Below are positions 18,518-28,386 of a stretch of 40,877 bases of DNA, one piece after another. The first letter of the stretch is position 1, and every line of letters begins with the position of its first letter. The stretch spans positions 1 through 40,877 of the forward strand of contig CAVTBB010000004.1 of NCBI GenBank assembly GCA_963732855.1, given 5' to 3'. The DNA is from DASXVU01 sp963732855 (GTDB lineage: Archaea; Thermoplasmatota; Thermoplasmata; Methanomassiliicoccales; UBA472). The position numbers were made by a program, and so were the translations under genes. Below the pieces are notes generated by a model that ran no database searches, was not told the DNA's origin, and was given only the letters and a program-made list of their open reading frames with translations.

Positions 18518-19229
18518 CTACGGTACAACCGGTGACTGCTTTCGCAGTTCAAGCGCATTCGTCAGCGTGCAGGTCTCCTGCGAATAGAATTCGCCGTGCG
18601 TGAGATCGTCCCAGGTCCCGGTCATGGTGGTGTCGGTAAGGGTGAACACGGCCTTCACGTCGCCTTGGACCAACCAGAAGACCGTTCCGTTCCGTTGTCC
18701 TTCACAATAATCCCGTGTGGCATCAAGCGACAGCCACACGCCTTCTGAAGATATGACCGTGAAGTACACGTCCACGTTAACGATGTCGGGGTTCGATGTC
18801 CCGGTGATGACAAAGGTCATGTTCCCCACCTCATAGCCTATGTCTTCCAACGTACCGTTGGTCCAGTCTGATCTTATGTAGAACACCACCGGCTGGGTCG
18901 TCGACCATGTTCCTTCCAACGGTCCGTGCTGGATTGCGGCACTCTGGTCTTTCCACGTCGGACCTATGGCGAATGCCATCAGGATCAGAACGAGGAGAAC
19001 TGCCACGGCAAGGACCGCTGTGATGATGAGGTTGTTAGGCCGCATCTTGTAGAGGTTCCGCCGGGGCGGCTGGTGATACGGCTGGTCCGGTCGATGTTGG
19101 CGTTGGAACTCGCGCTGACGTTCTGCCCGCGAAGGTTTGGGTCCGTTCTCCGATGACCAGATGATCCCGCAATGGGCGCAGGCGGTCGCGCTGACGACGT
19201 TCTCTTCCCCTCACCATGGGCACTTCATG
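18518..19229 (-). pseudogene. zinc-ribbon plus membrane-anchored extracellular-domain protein, frameshifted after the first Cys pair
   Basis: The ATG at 19229 opens MKCPW and meets a TGA at 19214-19212. In the neighbouring frame the sequence continues NVVSATACAHCGIIWSSENG, a basic/Gln/Pro-rich linker, and then MRPNNLIITAVLAVAVLLVL into the intact frame. Joined, this is a zinc-ribbon head (CPxC...CxHC), a linker, one membrane helix and an outside domain of about 140 residues with two Cys (DYCEG, QETCTL). Zinc ribbon-linker-helix proteins of this type are common in archaea. The shift falls exactly at the second Cys. If it is real, the shorter protein from the ATG at 19045 (175 residues, helix plus outer domain) could still be made. 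The outer domain is not recognised. Confidence 0.6.
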
Positions 19230-19495
19230 CGATGACTTCCCCTGCATGTAAAATGTGGTGGGTATAATGATTTCTCCATTACGAGGGGGAATGAGAACGT
19301 TCATCAGATCCCGTTCTTGGTGCTTTCACTTCTGTACGATTTGATCGCGATGGTATCCGCGAAGGCACCATTGGACCGCGGGATGGTTCTCCAAGATATC
19401 CTGAGACTGGATCCATATGACATCGCCATACGTTGTGTTTGTCTACAGAATCGTAGTTATTCAAGGAAGTTAGGATTCAGAGCCCGCTGGAATGG
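19230..19495. other. intergenic, no gene seen
   Basis: About 265 bases between the zinc-ribbon protein and the ABC permease, both on the minus strand. It must hold the promoter of the former and the end of the ABC operon. No convincing gene or hairpin is seen. Confidence 0.35.
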
Positions 19496-20287
19496 TCACT
19501 TAGACAGCGCCCTCCGGAACATCAGCGTGGTGGCGCTCAGGGTTATAGCTCCTACGATCAATATGGCGAGGAACGCCTGCCCGATCAGCGTCCAGTCGTA
19601 GCCATGGATGATCAGGCCGCGCACCGCGTCTGCCACATAGCTCACCGGGTTGTAGCCGGAGAAGTCCTGCACCCATGGCGCCAGGAACTGCTTCGGCATG
19701 ACGGCGGTGGAAAGGAACAGCATCGGGAAGACGAACATGATCGAGATGACCAGCGTCGATTCCGAGTTGCGCGTGGTCAACGCCACGAAAGTGGAGATGC
19801 CGGACCAGGCGATGCCGAAGAACATGGCCATGACCAGTATCAGCACTATCCCGGGAACGCCGGTGACCACGTTCACCCCTAGCAAGTAGCCGAGGGCGAT
19901 GATGATCGACACTTGCATCACGATGCGGAACCCATCCGAGAACACCTTGCCCAGCAGTATCGACGAACGGCGGACGGGCGTAGAGCGCATCTTGTCCAGG
20001 TAGCCGGACTCGACGTCGTCCACCATCCCCAGGCCAGACTGTAACGCCGAGGTCAGCACCGTCTGCACGATGACGGCGGCGGAGAAGAACGTCAGGTACG
20101 AACTGGTGCCGGTGATCTGCTGGAAACCCGGGATGTTCGCCACCGCCTGGAACGCCTGCGTGAACAGCAGGAACCAGATCAGAGGCTGGATCATGGAGAA
20201 GGTAAGGTTCGTCGGCCGCCGGATAAGCTTACGCATCCAGCGGTTGAAGATGGCGGCTATCTCGCCCGGAAATTCAAGCTTCATCAT
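19496..20287 (-). CDS. ABC-2 type transporter permease (DrrB-like)
   Basis: Integral membrane subunit of an ABC exporter, about 263 residues from the ATG at 20287 (MMKLEFPGEIAAIFNRWMRK). The longer frame to 20395 runs through the ATPase gene and is not real. It shows six hydrophobic segments (LTFSMIQPLIWFLLFTQAF, FFSAAVIVQTVL, VMQVSIIIALGYLLG, VLILVMAMFFGIAW, LVISIMFVFPMLFL, FLAILIVGAITL) and the ABC-2 signature region SGYNPVSYVADAVRGLI before the last helix. The start lies one base beyond the stop of the ATPase gene, so the two are co-translated. DrrAB-type systems export drugs, lipids or glycans. The substrate is not evident here. Confidence 0.85.
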   Translation of the reverse strand: MMKLEFPGEIAAIFNRWMRKLIRRPTNLTFSMIQPLIWFLLFTQAFQAVANIPGFQQITGTSSYLTFFSAAVIVQTVLTSALQSGLGMVDDVESGYLDKMRSTPVRRSSILLGKVFSDGFRIVMQVSIIIALGYLLGVNVVTGVPGIVLILVMAMFFGIAWSGISTFVALTTRNSESTLVISIMFVFPMLFLSTAVMPKQFLAPWVQDFSGYNPVSYVADAVRGLIIHGYDWTLIGQAFLAILIVGAITLSATTLMFRRALSK

Positions 20288-20288
20288 G

Positions 20289-21306
20289 TCAGCGCCTCCG
20301 GTGGAAGCCCGCTTTAGGCGGCATCTTCTGCAGGTCGGTGCGGAGCTGCTTGCCGGTGAACTTGATGAACACGTCATCCAGTGATGGTTTCGCAAGAACG
20401 AGGTTGTCGATCTCGATGTGCAGGTTGTCGAGGGAACGGACGATCAGCGGGACCAGATTGCTGCCGTCCGCTCCGTATATCACGACGCCCTCGGAGCAGT
20501 CGATGCCGCCCTTGGTGCAATCCTGCACCTCTTTGACGCCCGGCAGCTGCCTGACCGTCTCCTGTACCCTGCTGATGACATTGGCGTCACCGTTCTTCAC
20601 CACCAGCTTGATCATGTCGGCGCCGATCTGACCCTTCAGATCTCCCGGTTCCCCTTCGGCCACGATCTTGCCGTTGTCGATGATGCACAGCCGGTGGGCG
20701 AGCTGGTCCGCCTCGTCCATGTACTGGGTGGTGAGGAATATGGTGGTCCCTTTCTTGTTCAGGTCGCGGATGTGGTCCCATATCGCCCTTCGCGATTGCG
20801 GATCGAGGCCAGTGGTCGGCTCGTCCAGGAACAATATCTCCGGATCGGACACGAGCGCGGTGGCCAGGTCCAGTCGTCTCTTCATTCCCCCGGAGTATGT
20901 CCCGGCGAGCCGGTCGGCGACGTCCGCCAGACCGACCGTTTTGAGAAGATCGTTCGCCCTCTGGCGGGCCTTGTCCTGATGAATATGGTAATAACGGCAC
21001 TGGAGGATGATGTTCTCCCGGCCGGTGAGGTCGGTGTCGACGCCGATCTCCTGCGATGCGTAGCCTATCAGGTTGCGTATGTCCCGGGCGTCGTCCTCGA
21101 TGTCTAAACCTTTGATCTTGATGTCGCCGGACGTCTTCTTGAGCAATGTCGTTAGAACCTTGATGGCGGTGCTCTTGCCGGCGCCGTTCGGGCCGAGGAA
21201 GCCGAATATCTCGCCCTGGGTGACGGTGAAGGAGATGTTGTCCACGGCCCGGATGTCCGGATCGATAGAGTTTGACCAGGTTCTTGACGGTGATGATGTC
21301 GGGCAT
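20289..21306 (-). pseudogene. ABC transporter ATPase (DrrA-like), one frameshift near the start
   Basis: Nucleotide-binding subunit that powers the adjacent permease. From about 21263 down one frame shows Walker A GPNGAGKST, Q-loop YASQEIG, ABC signature YSGGMKRRLDLA, Walker B EILFLDEPTTGLD and the switch-region LTTQYMDEADQLA, then the C-terminal DrrA-type domain ending QKMPPKAGFHRRR. The natural N-terminus MPDIITVKNLVKLY begins at 21306 in a different frame. A single extra base (position 21264, CTATCGATCC) separates it from DPDIRAVDNISF. All key catalytic motifs are intact, so the shift is either a recent mutation or a sequencing error. Internal starts after the shift would lose the first strand of the fold. 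Confidence 0.8.
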
Positions 21307-21340
21307 GATCGATTCGACCTTGGCTGGAACGATTTGAGCC

Positions 21341-21354
21341 GTTCATATATCAAA
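21341..21354 (-). promoter_or_regulatory. TATA box of the ABC exporter operon
   Basis: The minus strand reads ATTTGATATATGAAC about 40 bases before the ATG at 21306, giving a predicted transcription start near 21320. It is the clearest TATA-like element in this gap. Confidence 0.4.
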
Positions 21355-21768
21355 TCGATGCAAAGGAGGGAGAGGAATTTATCTTTCGTTTATGGACTAG
21401 ACCTCCTAGCGCAAATGCAGGGAGAGTGGAGAATGAACGATGATAACAGAGGTGATCGAGGAGGACTTTGACAGCTTCAGGAATAGGATAAGACTGAAGA
21501 TGTGCACTTCAAGTTGAAAGAGTGTGAGACATGAGATTAATGGCCCACGACTTTCGAAGGAGAACTCGAAAGAGATATTGGGATGATTCAGGAGGTGGCT
21601 ACAAAAGGTCCAGGAACCGTTCTAAGCAGGAAACTGTTGTACCGAGGAAAAAAAATCTGGGGAGAGACGGCTGGATCACTGGTTGACCGCAATGATCGTC
21701 CGTCCCTAAACGCCAAAGTTTCGAGCGTTGGGTTCTTTACTATTTTTTTGGCGTTCAATCCCTTTGAT
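21355..21768. other. intergenic, possible tiny gene remnant
   Basis: No convincing complete gene. On the plus strand an ATG at about 21439 reads MITEVIEEDFDSFRNRIRLK and continues in the next frame as DVHFKLKECET before stops. This could be the stub of a small charged protein, but no family is recognised. Confidence 0.25.
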
Positions 21769-23498
21769 TCACTTCACCAGTTGATGCGCACCCTCTGAAA
21801 CTAACTGAGGTTGCTTGTTAATGATATAATTCCCCAGTACCAGATAGTCAAGCCCAGTGGTAAAAAAGCAGCGGATGGCATCATTGGGCGATTCCACGAT
21901 CGGTTCTCCCATCACATTGAAGCTGGTATTCAATAAGACCGGAACCCCACTAATTTTTTCAAATTCTTTTAGCAATTGGTGATAGCGCGGATTGGTTTCT
22001 TGATGGACTGTCTGCAAGCGAGCCGTGCCATCTACATGGGTAACAGCCGGAATCATCGCTTGTTTATCCTGTCGAACACGGCATACTTTCAGCATGAATG
22101 GGTCCGCAACATTCTGTTCGAAAAACCGCGGGGTATCTTCGATCGGGCAAGAGGGCGCAAAGGGTCGAAATGCTTCTCGATGCTTGACTTGCGTGTTAAT
22201 TTTGTCTTTCATGCCTGGCAAAGTCGGATTGGCTAATATACTGCGATTTCCCAAAGCGCGGGGTCCGATTTCCATGCGCCCTTGGAACCAGCCAATGATA
22301 ATCCGCGTTGTAGCAGGTCAGCGGCCATGACCTCCAGTTTACCCTCGGGCACATATTGATATTTCAGTTTATATTCGTTAAGAATTTTCTGAATCGTATG
22401 AGTTTCATACTCGGTGCCAATAAAAGGATTGTCATGAACATAAGCCGCGGGGCTGGCCTAAAATTTTGTTATACACAAAATAAGCAGCGCCGATGGCCGT
22501 CCCGTTATCACCAGCCGCCGGCATGACATATAAATCCTTAAAACCGCTCTCCCGCACCAGCCGGCCGTTGGCTACACTGTTGAGGGCAACTCCGCCAGCA
22601 ATCACCAAATAGTCCTCTTGCGTGCGTTCACGCAATTGGCAGGCGATTTTCAGCATACATTCCTCAAGCTGATTTTGGAAAGCTGCTGCCACATCCAGAT
22701 GATGCTGTTCAAATTTGGTTGTCTTGGTTCCTTTGCGGGGTTGGCCAAAAGTCTTACAAAATTTGTTTCCATAGATGTGCCATTGTTGGTCGTTAAAATA
22801 TGATAGGTCCATGCCCGAGGACATATCCTCATTAATCCAAAACATTTTTGCTACCGTTTCTCCAAAAGTATCTGGATTGCCCAAAGGTGCAAGTCCCATA
22901 GTTTTTCCTTCATCATAATGAGGCCTAAACCCACAAAATTCGGTGGCCGATGCATACATATACCTAGTGAGAAGGGTAAATAGTCCTGAGCTAAACACTG
23001 AAAAGTATTGGCCCGCCCTACCCCCTTAAAAGTCGTGGCCCACTCTCCTGACCCGTCTACTGACAACAATGCGGCGCTCTCATACGGGCTTACAAAGAAA
23101 GAGCCTACCGCATGGGAAAAATGGTGAGGAACAAAATGTATCACAGGTTTCTCCTCCGTGGCAAACGTTTCATTCAACCAACTTTTAAAAGCTCTATTTT
23201 TGCGCCAAGTGATAGCATATGGCAATTGAAAAAGACCAATTTCACGCCCCAATCCTTAATCCGTACACTGTTTTTTTCGCCCATCAAGTCCCGGTTGAAT
23301 AGAAATCGCGATATGGTCAATTTCCTTGGCGATAATCCAGCAATTTCCAAACAGCGCGCTATTGCTTGCTTGGGGCACACAGGGGTATGTTTTTGCCGAG
23401 TTAGCCGTTCCTCTTCCAGCGCAACCACCAATTTTCCATCCTTGACAACGCATGCAGTCGAGTCGTGATAAATAATAATTAAGACCAAGAATATTCAT
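21769..23498 (-). pseudogene. carbamoyltransferase (NodU/CmcH family), multiply frameshifted
   Basis: This family transfers a carbamoyl group from carbamoyl phosphate to sugar or antibiotic hydroxyls, using a YrdC/Kae1-like ATP domain. Reading across frames gives a near full-length protein: MNILGL, then YHDSTACVVKDGKLVVALEE, then PHHFSHAVGSFF and LLSVDGSGEWATT, then MYASATEFCGFRPHYDEGKT and GLAPLGNP, then YLVIAGGVALNSVANG and PAAGDNGTAIGAAY, and finally MEIGPRALGNRSILANP through LLNTSFNVMGEPIVESP to the stop at 21769. About five or six single-base shifts are needed (about 23475, 23330, 23254, 22990, 22440, 22280). Residues between shifts are well conserved. Base composition is AT-richer than the ABC operon beside it and the protein looks bacterial, suggesting transfer. 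Its natural partners would be sugar genes such as those at 31-38 kb. Confidence 0.8.
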
Positions 23499-23829
23499 GT
23501 ACTTCCTCTTTGTATCATTTGAAACTTATTGTTTAAGACAATCCATTACTATTTTTTGTTTTTGGATATCTGCGCCTTCTAGGTTGAGACGGGGTTAACA
23601 GTACTCCAGCCTGGCAAGGTTCATACTTTGTGATGAAGACCAAACCCTTCCTTAGCTCTACGAAGGACTTTTGAGCTATAGAGTAATGAATCTGACAGAT
23701 TATCGAATACATTATCATCCGTCCTGACTATCGAATTACGAACTGTGTCTGCCTCGTCTATCAGTAGCAAGAATGCCAAGAAGCATCAGAGCCAGCGCAA
23801 ATAGAGCCGATAATAGAATGATTATACCT
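23499..23829. other. intergenic, no gene seen
   Basis: AT-rich gap of about 330 bases after the stop of the large beta-helix/FN3 protein. In another frame a hydrophobic stretch (GIIILLSALFALALMLLGIL) followed by ATDRRGRHSS can be read just beyond the stop. The large protein may once have continued into it by a frameshift as a second membrane helix. Otherwise nothing is seen. Confidence 0.35.
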
Positions 23830-26800
23830 TCATGGATCTCTCTTGGAATTCCCCCTGGTGACCAACATGATACCGGCCAATAGAACCTCAATGCAGACAA
23901 GGCCGAAGAAAGGCAGCATAGCGTTGGAGGTTTCCGAAACCCCTTCGCTTCCCAATCCGCCTGATTCGAGTATTCCATCTGTGGCATTGAGGTCATGAAC
24001 CGTCATGATTAGATTGTTCTGGATTGACGATGGAAAGCTCGAAGTCACACCATTTTGTTTGACTCCGTGAGCTAGGACATCATACAAATTAATCGAAAGG
24101 GTGGATGACGACCCTATCGAATTCACCGCCACTATTCGGTAAGAATAGTTATTTCCGGATTTTGCAGTAAAATCGATGTACTTCACCTTGGATGGGGCCA
24201 GGGTCGCCAGGATATCCTCTACTCCTGATTTCGTCTTCAGGATTTGGAAGTTAAGTAATTGTGACCCTCCATTGGAAGGTGTTGTCCATCTAAGGATCAC
24301 GCCCGCTTTTACCTGGGTCGCCGTGAGAGCAAATGCCCCCGGGGTGGAAGATTTTTTGTTCGGACCAGGGGTTGCCGAGACCTCTGAGCTCAATTCACCC
24401 TCACCGATATCGTTGACGGCTGAGACCCTATAGGAATAGACTTGGCCGTTCGTCAAGCCAGTATCTGTATAGTTCAGGACTGGTCCGAGAGTTGCCAATA
24501 GCGTTTCCGTACTGGAAGCGGTTGACTGATACACATTGTACCCGATAATCGTCAAACCACCATTGTCCGGGGCGGACCAGGTCAATGTGACCAGACCATC
24601 GGAACCAATTATTGATACTCCATCTACCGTTCCGGGTACTGTGCTTGAATCCTTGACAACCATTGAGATCGATAAGCTGGCTTCTGAGAACCCTATCGAA
24701 TTCACCGCTTTCACAGTGTAATGATATGTTCCAGTCGGCGCCGCAATATCAATGAAGCTGGTCGTGAGGACGGAGGCGATCGAAACCTGGTCGGTCAGAG
24801 CGGAATTCATACCGCGATAAACCCAATAGATGCTCACTGGGCTGCTGCCACTTGATACCGGTGCGGTCCAGCTCAATGCGATCTTACCTGCCGTCAATGT
24901 CGCAGCCAGGTTGGTCGGTGCGGAAGGCACGGAACTGGGGACCGAGTAGGACGCCTCGTTGCTGGCGACCGAGGTACCGGCGGAGTTGACCGCCTTGACC
25001 AGGTAGTAGTAGGACGTTCCGGCAACGACGTTCGAGTCGGTGTATGACAATGTTGTGCTGGAGCCTATCGCAGTGGTCGATTCCGATCCAGAAGCGGTGC
25101 CCCGGTAGATGCTGTACGAGGTTATGGCCGACCCGCCATTATTGGCCGGTGCGGTCCAGCTCAATGCGATCTTACCTGCCGTCAATGTCGCAGCCAGGTT
25201 GGTCGGTGCGGAAGGCACGGAACTGGGGACCGAGTAGGACGCCTCGTTGCTGGCGACCGAGGTACCGGCGGAGTTGACCGCCTTGACCAGGTAGTAGTAG
25301 GACGTTCCGGCAACGACGTTCGAGTCGGTGTATGACAATGTTGTGCTGGAGCCTATCGCAGTGGTCGATTCCGATCCAGAAGCGGTGCCCCGGTAGATGC
25401 TGTACGAGGTTATGGCCGACCCGCCATTATTGGCCGGTGCGGTCCAGCTCAATGCGATCTTACCTGCCGTCAATGTCGCAGCCAGGTTGGTCGGTGCGGA
25501 AGGCACGGAACTGGGGACCGAGTAGGACGCCTCGTTGCTGGCGACCGAGGTACCGGCGGAGTTGACCGCCTTGACCAGGTAGTAGTAGGACGTTCCGGCA
25601 ACGACGTTCGAGTCGGTGTATGACAATGTTGTGCTGGAGCCTATCGCAGTGGTCGATTCCGATCCAGAAGCGGTGCCCCGGTAGATGCTGTACGAGGTTA
25701 TGGCCGACCCGCCATTATTGGCCGGTGCGGTCCAGCTCAATGCGATCTTACCTGCCGTCAATGTCGCAGCCAGGTTGGTCGGTGCGGAAGGCACGGAACT
25801 GGGGACCGAGTAGGACGCCTCGTTGCTGGCGACCGAGGTACCGGCGGAGTTGACCGCCTTGACCAGGTAGTAGTAGGACGTTCCGGCAACGACGTTCGAG
25901 TCGGTGTATGACAATGTTGTGCTGGAGCCTATCGCAGTGGTCGATTCCGATCCAGAAGCGGTGCCCCGGTAGATGCTGTACGAGGTTATGGCCGACCCGC
26001 CATTATTGGCCGGTGCGGTCCAGCTCAATGCGATCTTACCTGCCGTCAATGTCGCAGCCAGGTTGGTCGGTGCGGAAGGCACGGAACTGGGGACCGAGTA
26101 GGACGCCTCGTTGCCGGCGACCGAGGTACCGGCGGAGTTGACCGCCTTGACCAGGTAGTAGTAGGACGTTCCGGCAACGACGTTCGAGTCGGTGTATGAC
26201 AATGTTGTGCTGGAGCCTATCGCAGTGGTCGATTCCGATCCAGAAGCGGTGCCCCGGTAGATGCTGTACGAGGTTATGGCCGACCCGCCATTATTGGCCG
26301 GTGCGGTCCAGCTCAATGCGATCTTACCTGCCGTCAATGTCGCAGCCAGGTTGGTCGGTGCGGAAGGCACCGTGCCCGGGACAGGAGTTGCATATGTGAT
26401 AGAACCGGAATAATAATAGAGGTTTCTGACGCTCTTACGGTTTGTATCCACCACGCAGTTGGTGTTTGAGCCCAACTTCGTGAATATGAGGTCGCTGGTC
26501 GCATCTGGAACTCCTGCCGGATGCCATGAACCGGTCGACGCCTTCCCATTGGTGGGATTCAGCCAGGTCTTCATGTTGAGGCTTGTCGCCGTCATTGCAA
26601 TCGGGCAGAACCCTTCGTAGTTGCCAATGCCAATGAGATTGACGCAAGAGACACCCGGCACTTGGAAGTTTTGAAACTTGAACCCATATCCATAATATTG
26701 GGGGCAGTTGGGCCTTTGTCCATTGTAGTTGCTCACGCAATCTATCAACACAATATTCTTCGGTTTGGCTCCATATTCTACATGGAATCCAGAACACCAA

Positions 26801-27555
26801 TTGTAATTCGCAATGCACCTTGTCAAAATGATGTTCTCAACGCTGGTACATTCCACCAGGTCGAAGCCAGTGATCCAGGCATTGATCCAGCCGATATTGT
26901 CATTCCCATTATGGCTGGCTTCGCAATCGGTGAAGAACACGTTCTTGATCAGGCTGTTGCCCACGTAGGCGTTGTCATCACCGAACAGCAAGAACCCGTA
27001 GGTTTGGGAATATGTGACGGAACAGTGAGTAAACTCGATTCCGTCAATTATTCCATTCTCTCCGACGTACATCCAGAACCCTGCTTCCATGTCTCCCGTT
27101 AGAAGGGTTGCGTGAATGTCGGTAAAGGTCCAGTCCCCGCAAGTTCCCCCGGCCTTATATCCGTAAATCTGCAAGTGACCTGTGAACTTGAACGATGACA
27201 AGGTAACATGCGAGACCCCGTTGATATAAAAGAAGTGAGAGGAGGTCGCTGTGAAGAGGGTTGAATCTCCATCACCGATTAGCGTGGTTCCTGTACCGAA
27301 GTACACATGAGCCGTGAGGGCGTATGTTCCAGCTGGTACATAGGTAACTGTATTGGCGTGGCTCAATGCCCAGTTCAATGCAACGGTGAATGATGTCCCG
27401 GTGTAGACCGTTCTTCCACTCGAATCAAGGACGACATTCGATGAGACCTTATAATCATAGGTCCCCGAGGCGCTTGCTTGGTCGGGTATGATAGAGATAG
27501 AGGGAATTATCATACCTATGACAACGAACATAAGAAGGTAGTTTATGAGTTTCAT
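23830..27555 (-). CDS. secreted beta-helix/FN3 repeat surface protein (paralogue A)
   Basis: About 1241 residues. The ATG at 27555 (MKLINYLLMFVVIGMIIPSI) is chosen over the one at 27594 because GGAGAGGGGGT lies just upstream and a signal peptide follows at once. Residues about 30-340 form a right-handed parallel beta-helix of the pectate-lyase type (VTYVPAGTYAL, FGTGTTLIGDGDSTLF, NVFFTDCEASHNGNDN, ILTRCIANYNWCSGFH). Then come five almost identical FN3 domains of 96 residues, part of a sixth, and three or more divergent FN3 domains. A C-terminal helix (MLPFFGLVCIEVLLAGIMLV) anchors it. Beta-helix heads on FN3 stalks are typical of adhesins or polysaccharide-acting surface proteins. No lyase catalytic residues can be assigned. 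Confidence 0.85.
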   Translation of the reverse strand: MKLINYLLMFVVIGMIIPSISIIPDQASASGTYDYKVSSNVVLDSSGRTVYTGTSFTVALNWALSHANTVTYVPAGTYALTAHVYFGTGTTLIGDGDSTLFTATSSHFFYINGVSHVTLSSFKFTGHLQIYGYKAGGTCGDWTFTDIHATLLTGDMEAGFWMYVGENGIIDGIEFTHCSVTYSQTYGFLLFGDDNAYVGNSLIKNVFFTDCEASHNGNDNIGWINAWITGFDLVECTSVENIILTRCIANYNWCSGFHVEYGAKPKNIVLIDCVSNYNGQRPNCPQYYGYGFKFQNFQVPGVSCVNLIGIGNYEGFCPIAMTATSLNMKTWLNPTNGKASTGSWHPAGVPDATSDLIFTKLGSNTNCVVDTNRKSVRNLYYYSGSITYATPVPGTVPSAPTNLAATLTAGKIALSWTAPANNGGSAITSYSIYRGTASGSESTTAIGSSTTLSYTDSNVVAGTSYYYLVKAVNSAGTSVAGNEASYSVPSSVPSAPTNLAATLTAGKIALSWTAPANNGGSAITSYSIYRGTASGSESTTAIGSSTTLSYTDSNVVAGTSYYYLVKAVNSAGTSVASNEASYSVPSSVPSAPTNLAATLTAGKIALSWTAPANNGGSAITSYSIYRGTASGSESTTAIGSSTTLSYTDSNVVAGTSYYYLVKAVNSAGTSVASNEASYSVPSSVPSAPTNLAATLTAGKIALSWTAPANNGGSAITSYSIYRGTASGSESTTAIGSSTTLSYTDSNVVAGTSYYYLVKAVNSAGTSVASNEASYSVPSSVPSAPTNLAATLTAGKIALSWTAPANNGGSAITSYSIYRGTASGSESTTAIGSSTTLSYTDSNVVAGTSYYYLVKAVNSAGTSVASNEASYSVPSSVPSAPTNLAATLTAGKIALSWTAPVSSGSSPVSIYWVYRGMNSALTDQVSIASVLTTSFIDIAAPTGTYHYTVKAVNSIGFSEASLSISMVVKDSSTVPGTVDGVSIIGSDGLVTLTWSAPDNGGLTIIGYNVYQSTASSTETLLATLGPVLNYTDTGLTNGQVYSYRVSAVNDIGEGELSSEVSATPGPNKKSSTPGAFALTATQVKAGVILRWTTPSNGGSQLLNFQILKTKSGVEDILATLAPSKVKYIDFTAKSGNNYSYRIVAVNSIGSSSTLSINLYDVLAHGVKQNGVTSSFPSSIQNNLIMTVHDLNATDGILESGGLGSEGVSETSNAMLPFFGLVCIEVLLAGIMLVTRGNSKRDP
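24858..26370 (-). repeat. tandem 288-bp FN3-coding repeat, 5 copies plus a partial sixth
   Basis: The same 288-bp unit (96 codons) recurs at a strict period inside paralogue A, for example tatgacaatgttgtgctgga at 25039, 25327, 25615, 25903 and 26191. Copies appear identical apart from a T/C change near 26114 (Ser/Gly in the protein). Such identity, including silent positions, points to recent unequal crossing-over or gene conversion. It is also a region where assembly could collapse or expand copies. Confidence 0.95.
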
Positions 27556-28386
27556 TTCCTTACCCCCTCTCCTTACAACATGCAAATCTCGCAACTAGCG
27601 AACTTGTAACAAAAATATCATTATCCAGATGATGGTCGATAAAGCTGGATCGGCGGTAGTTAGAACTCCGATTGGTCCAAGAATTTCCGATGAAGGTCAG
27701 GGTTGTCATTTTTATACCTCTCGGCAAGAGTTTGCTTGTCGCCTATTGAGAAGAATAACACCGCTCTTTGACATCAAACGTTAAGATACGATTATCAAAA
27801 TCGACTGTTAACATTGATATTATACAGCATCGCTTTATCAACGATTATTTTCAGATTTGATATCAGCTCTGTCTGGTCAATAAAATCAAAATGGATAATG
27901 ACAAACAAGGCAACCGGTTCCGTTTCGATGCCGAACCTTCGTTCTAATTCCTCTATCAAGCTGACGCTCTTATTACGCAAGCTCAAATTGGATGCGTTGC
28001 ACAAATGAGGAATGAAAAGAGGTATATCCCGAACGAGCCGGTGGCGGTCGCGGGGCAAACTCGTGTTTAGGCGATCGGTAGAAATCGTCCAATGATATAC
28101 GGCCTGGCAAATCCTTATTTATTGAAAATATGTGGGCAGTTCCCTAAAAATCGGCCAATCGAGATCGGCATCGACCAAGCACGAATGAGGATGGAATTTT
28201 ATTCGCCTATATAAAATAATTAATAGGCAGATAGGTAAGGTAATGTATTGCCATTCGAGAACTTATAATGATGATGGCCAGATAATATTTGAATCGTGCG
28301 GAGGAAAAAAATAGGAAAGTGTTTAGGTTTTCTTTAACCCTCGGCGAGATCGTTCCCAAATTCAGGAACCTCTGCGCTCTTGGCTT
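27556..28386. other. long AT-rich intergenic region upstream of paralogue A
   Basis: About 830 bases. Two patches (about 27645-27705 and 28050-28100) resemble the region upstream of paralogue B (about 30190-30240 and 30465-30500), for example gcggtagttag...ggtccaagaat, so the duplication included regulatory DNA. A minus-strand frame at 27795-27980 reads VSLIEELERRFGIETEPV and then DFIDQTELISNLKIIVDK, faintly like the second half of an acyl-carrier protein. It lacks the start and the phosphopantetheine serine, so I do not call it a gene. Confidence 0.5.

Noticed and set aside
19212..19229. TGA at a cysteine position of a zinc ribbon, at first sight a selenocysteine codon
   Set aside because: The sequence after the TGA continues the family only in the neighbouring frame, so this is a frameshift rather than an in-frame recoded UGA.
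24858..26370. Regular 288-bp repeats as a CRISPR array
   Set aside because: Period is far too long, there are no variable spacers, and the repeats are in frame and encode FN3 domains.
25044..26399. Series of plus-strand 77-codon open frames at 288-bp spacing
   Set aside because: They are antisense shadows of the FN3 repeats, identical in each copy for that reason.
27795..28058. Small minus-strand frame resembling part of an acyl carrier protein
   Set aside because: Only the second half has any likeness, the phosphopantetheine-serine motif is missing and there is no ribosome-binding site. The match could be chance.
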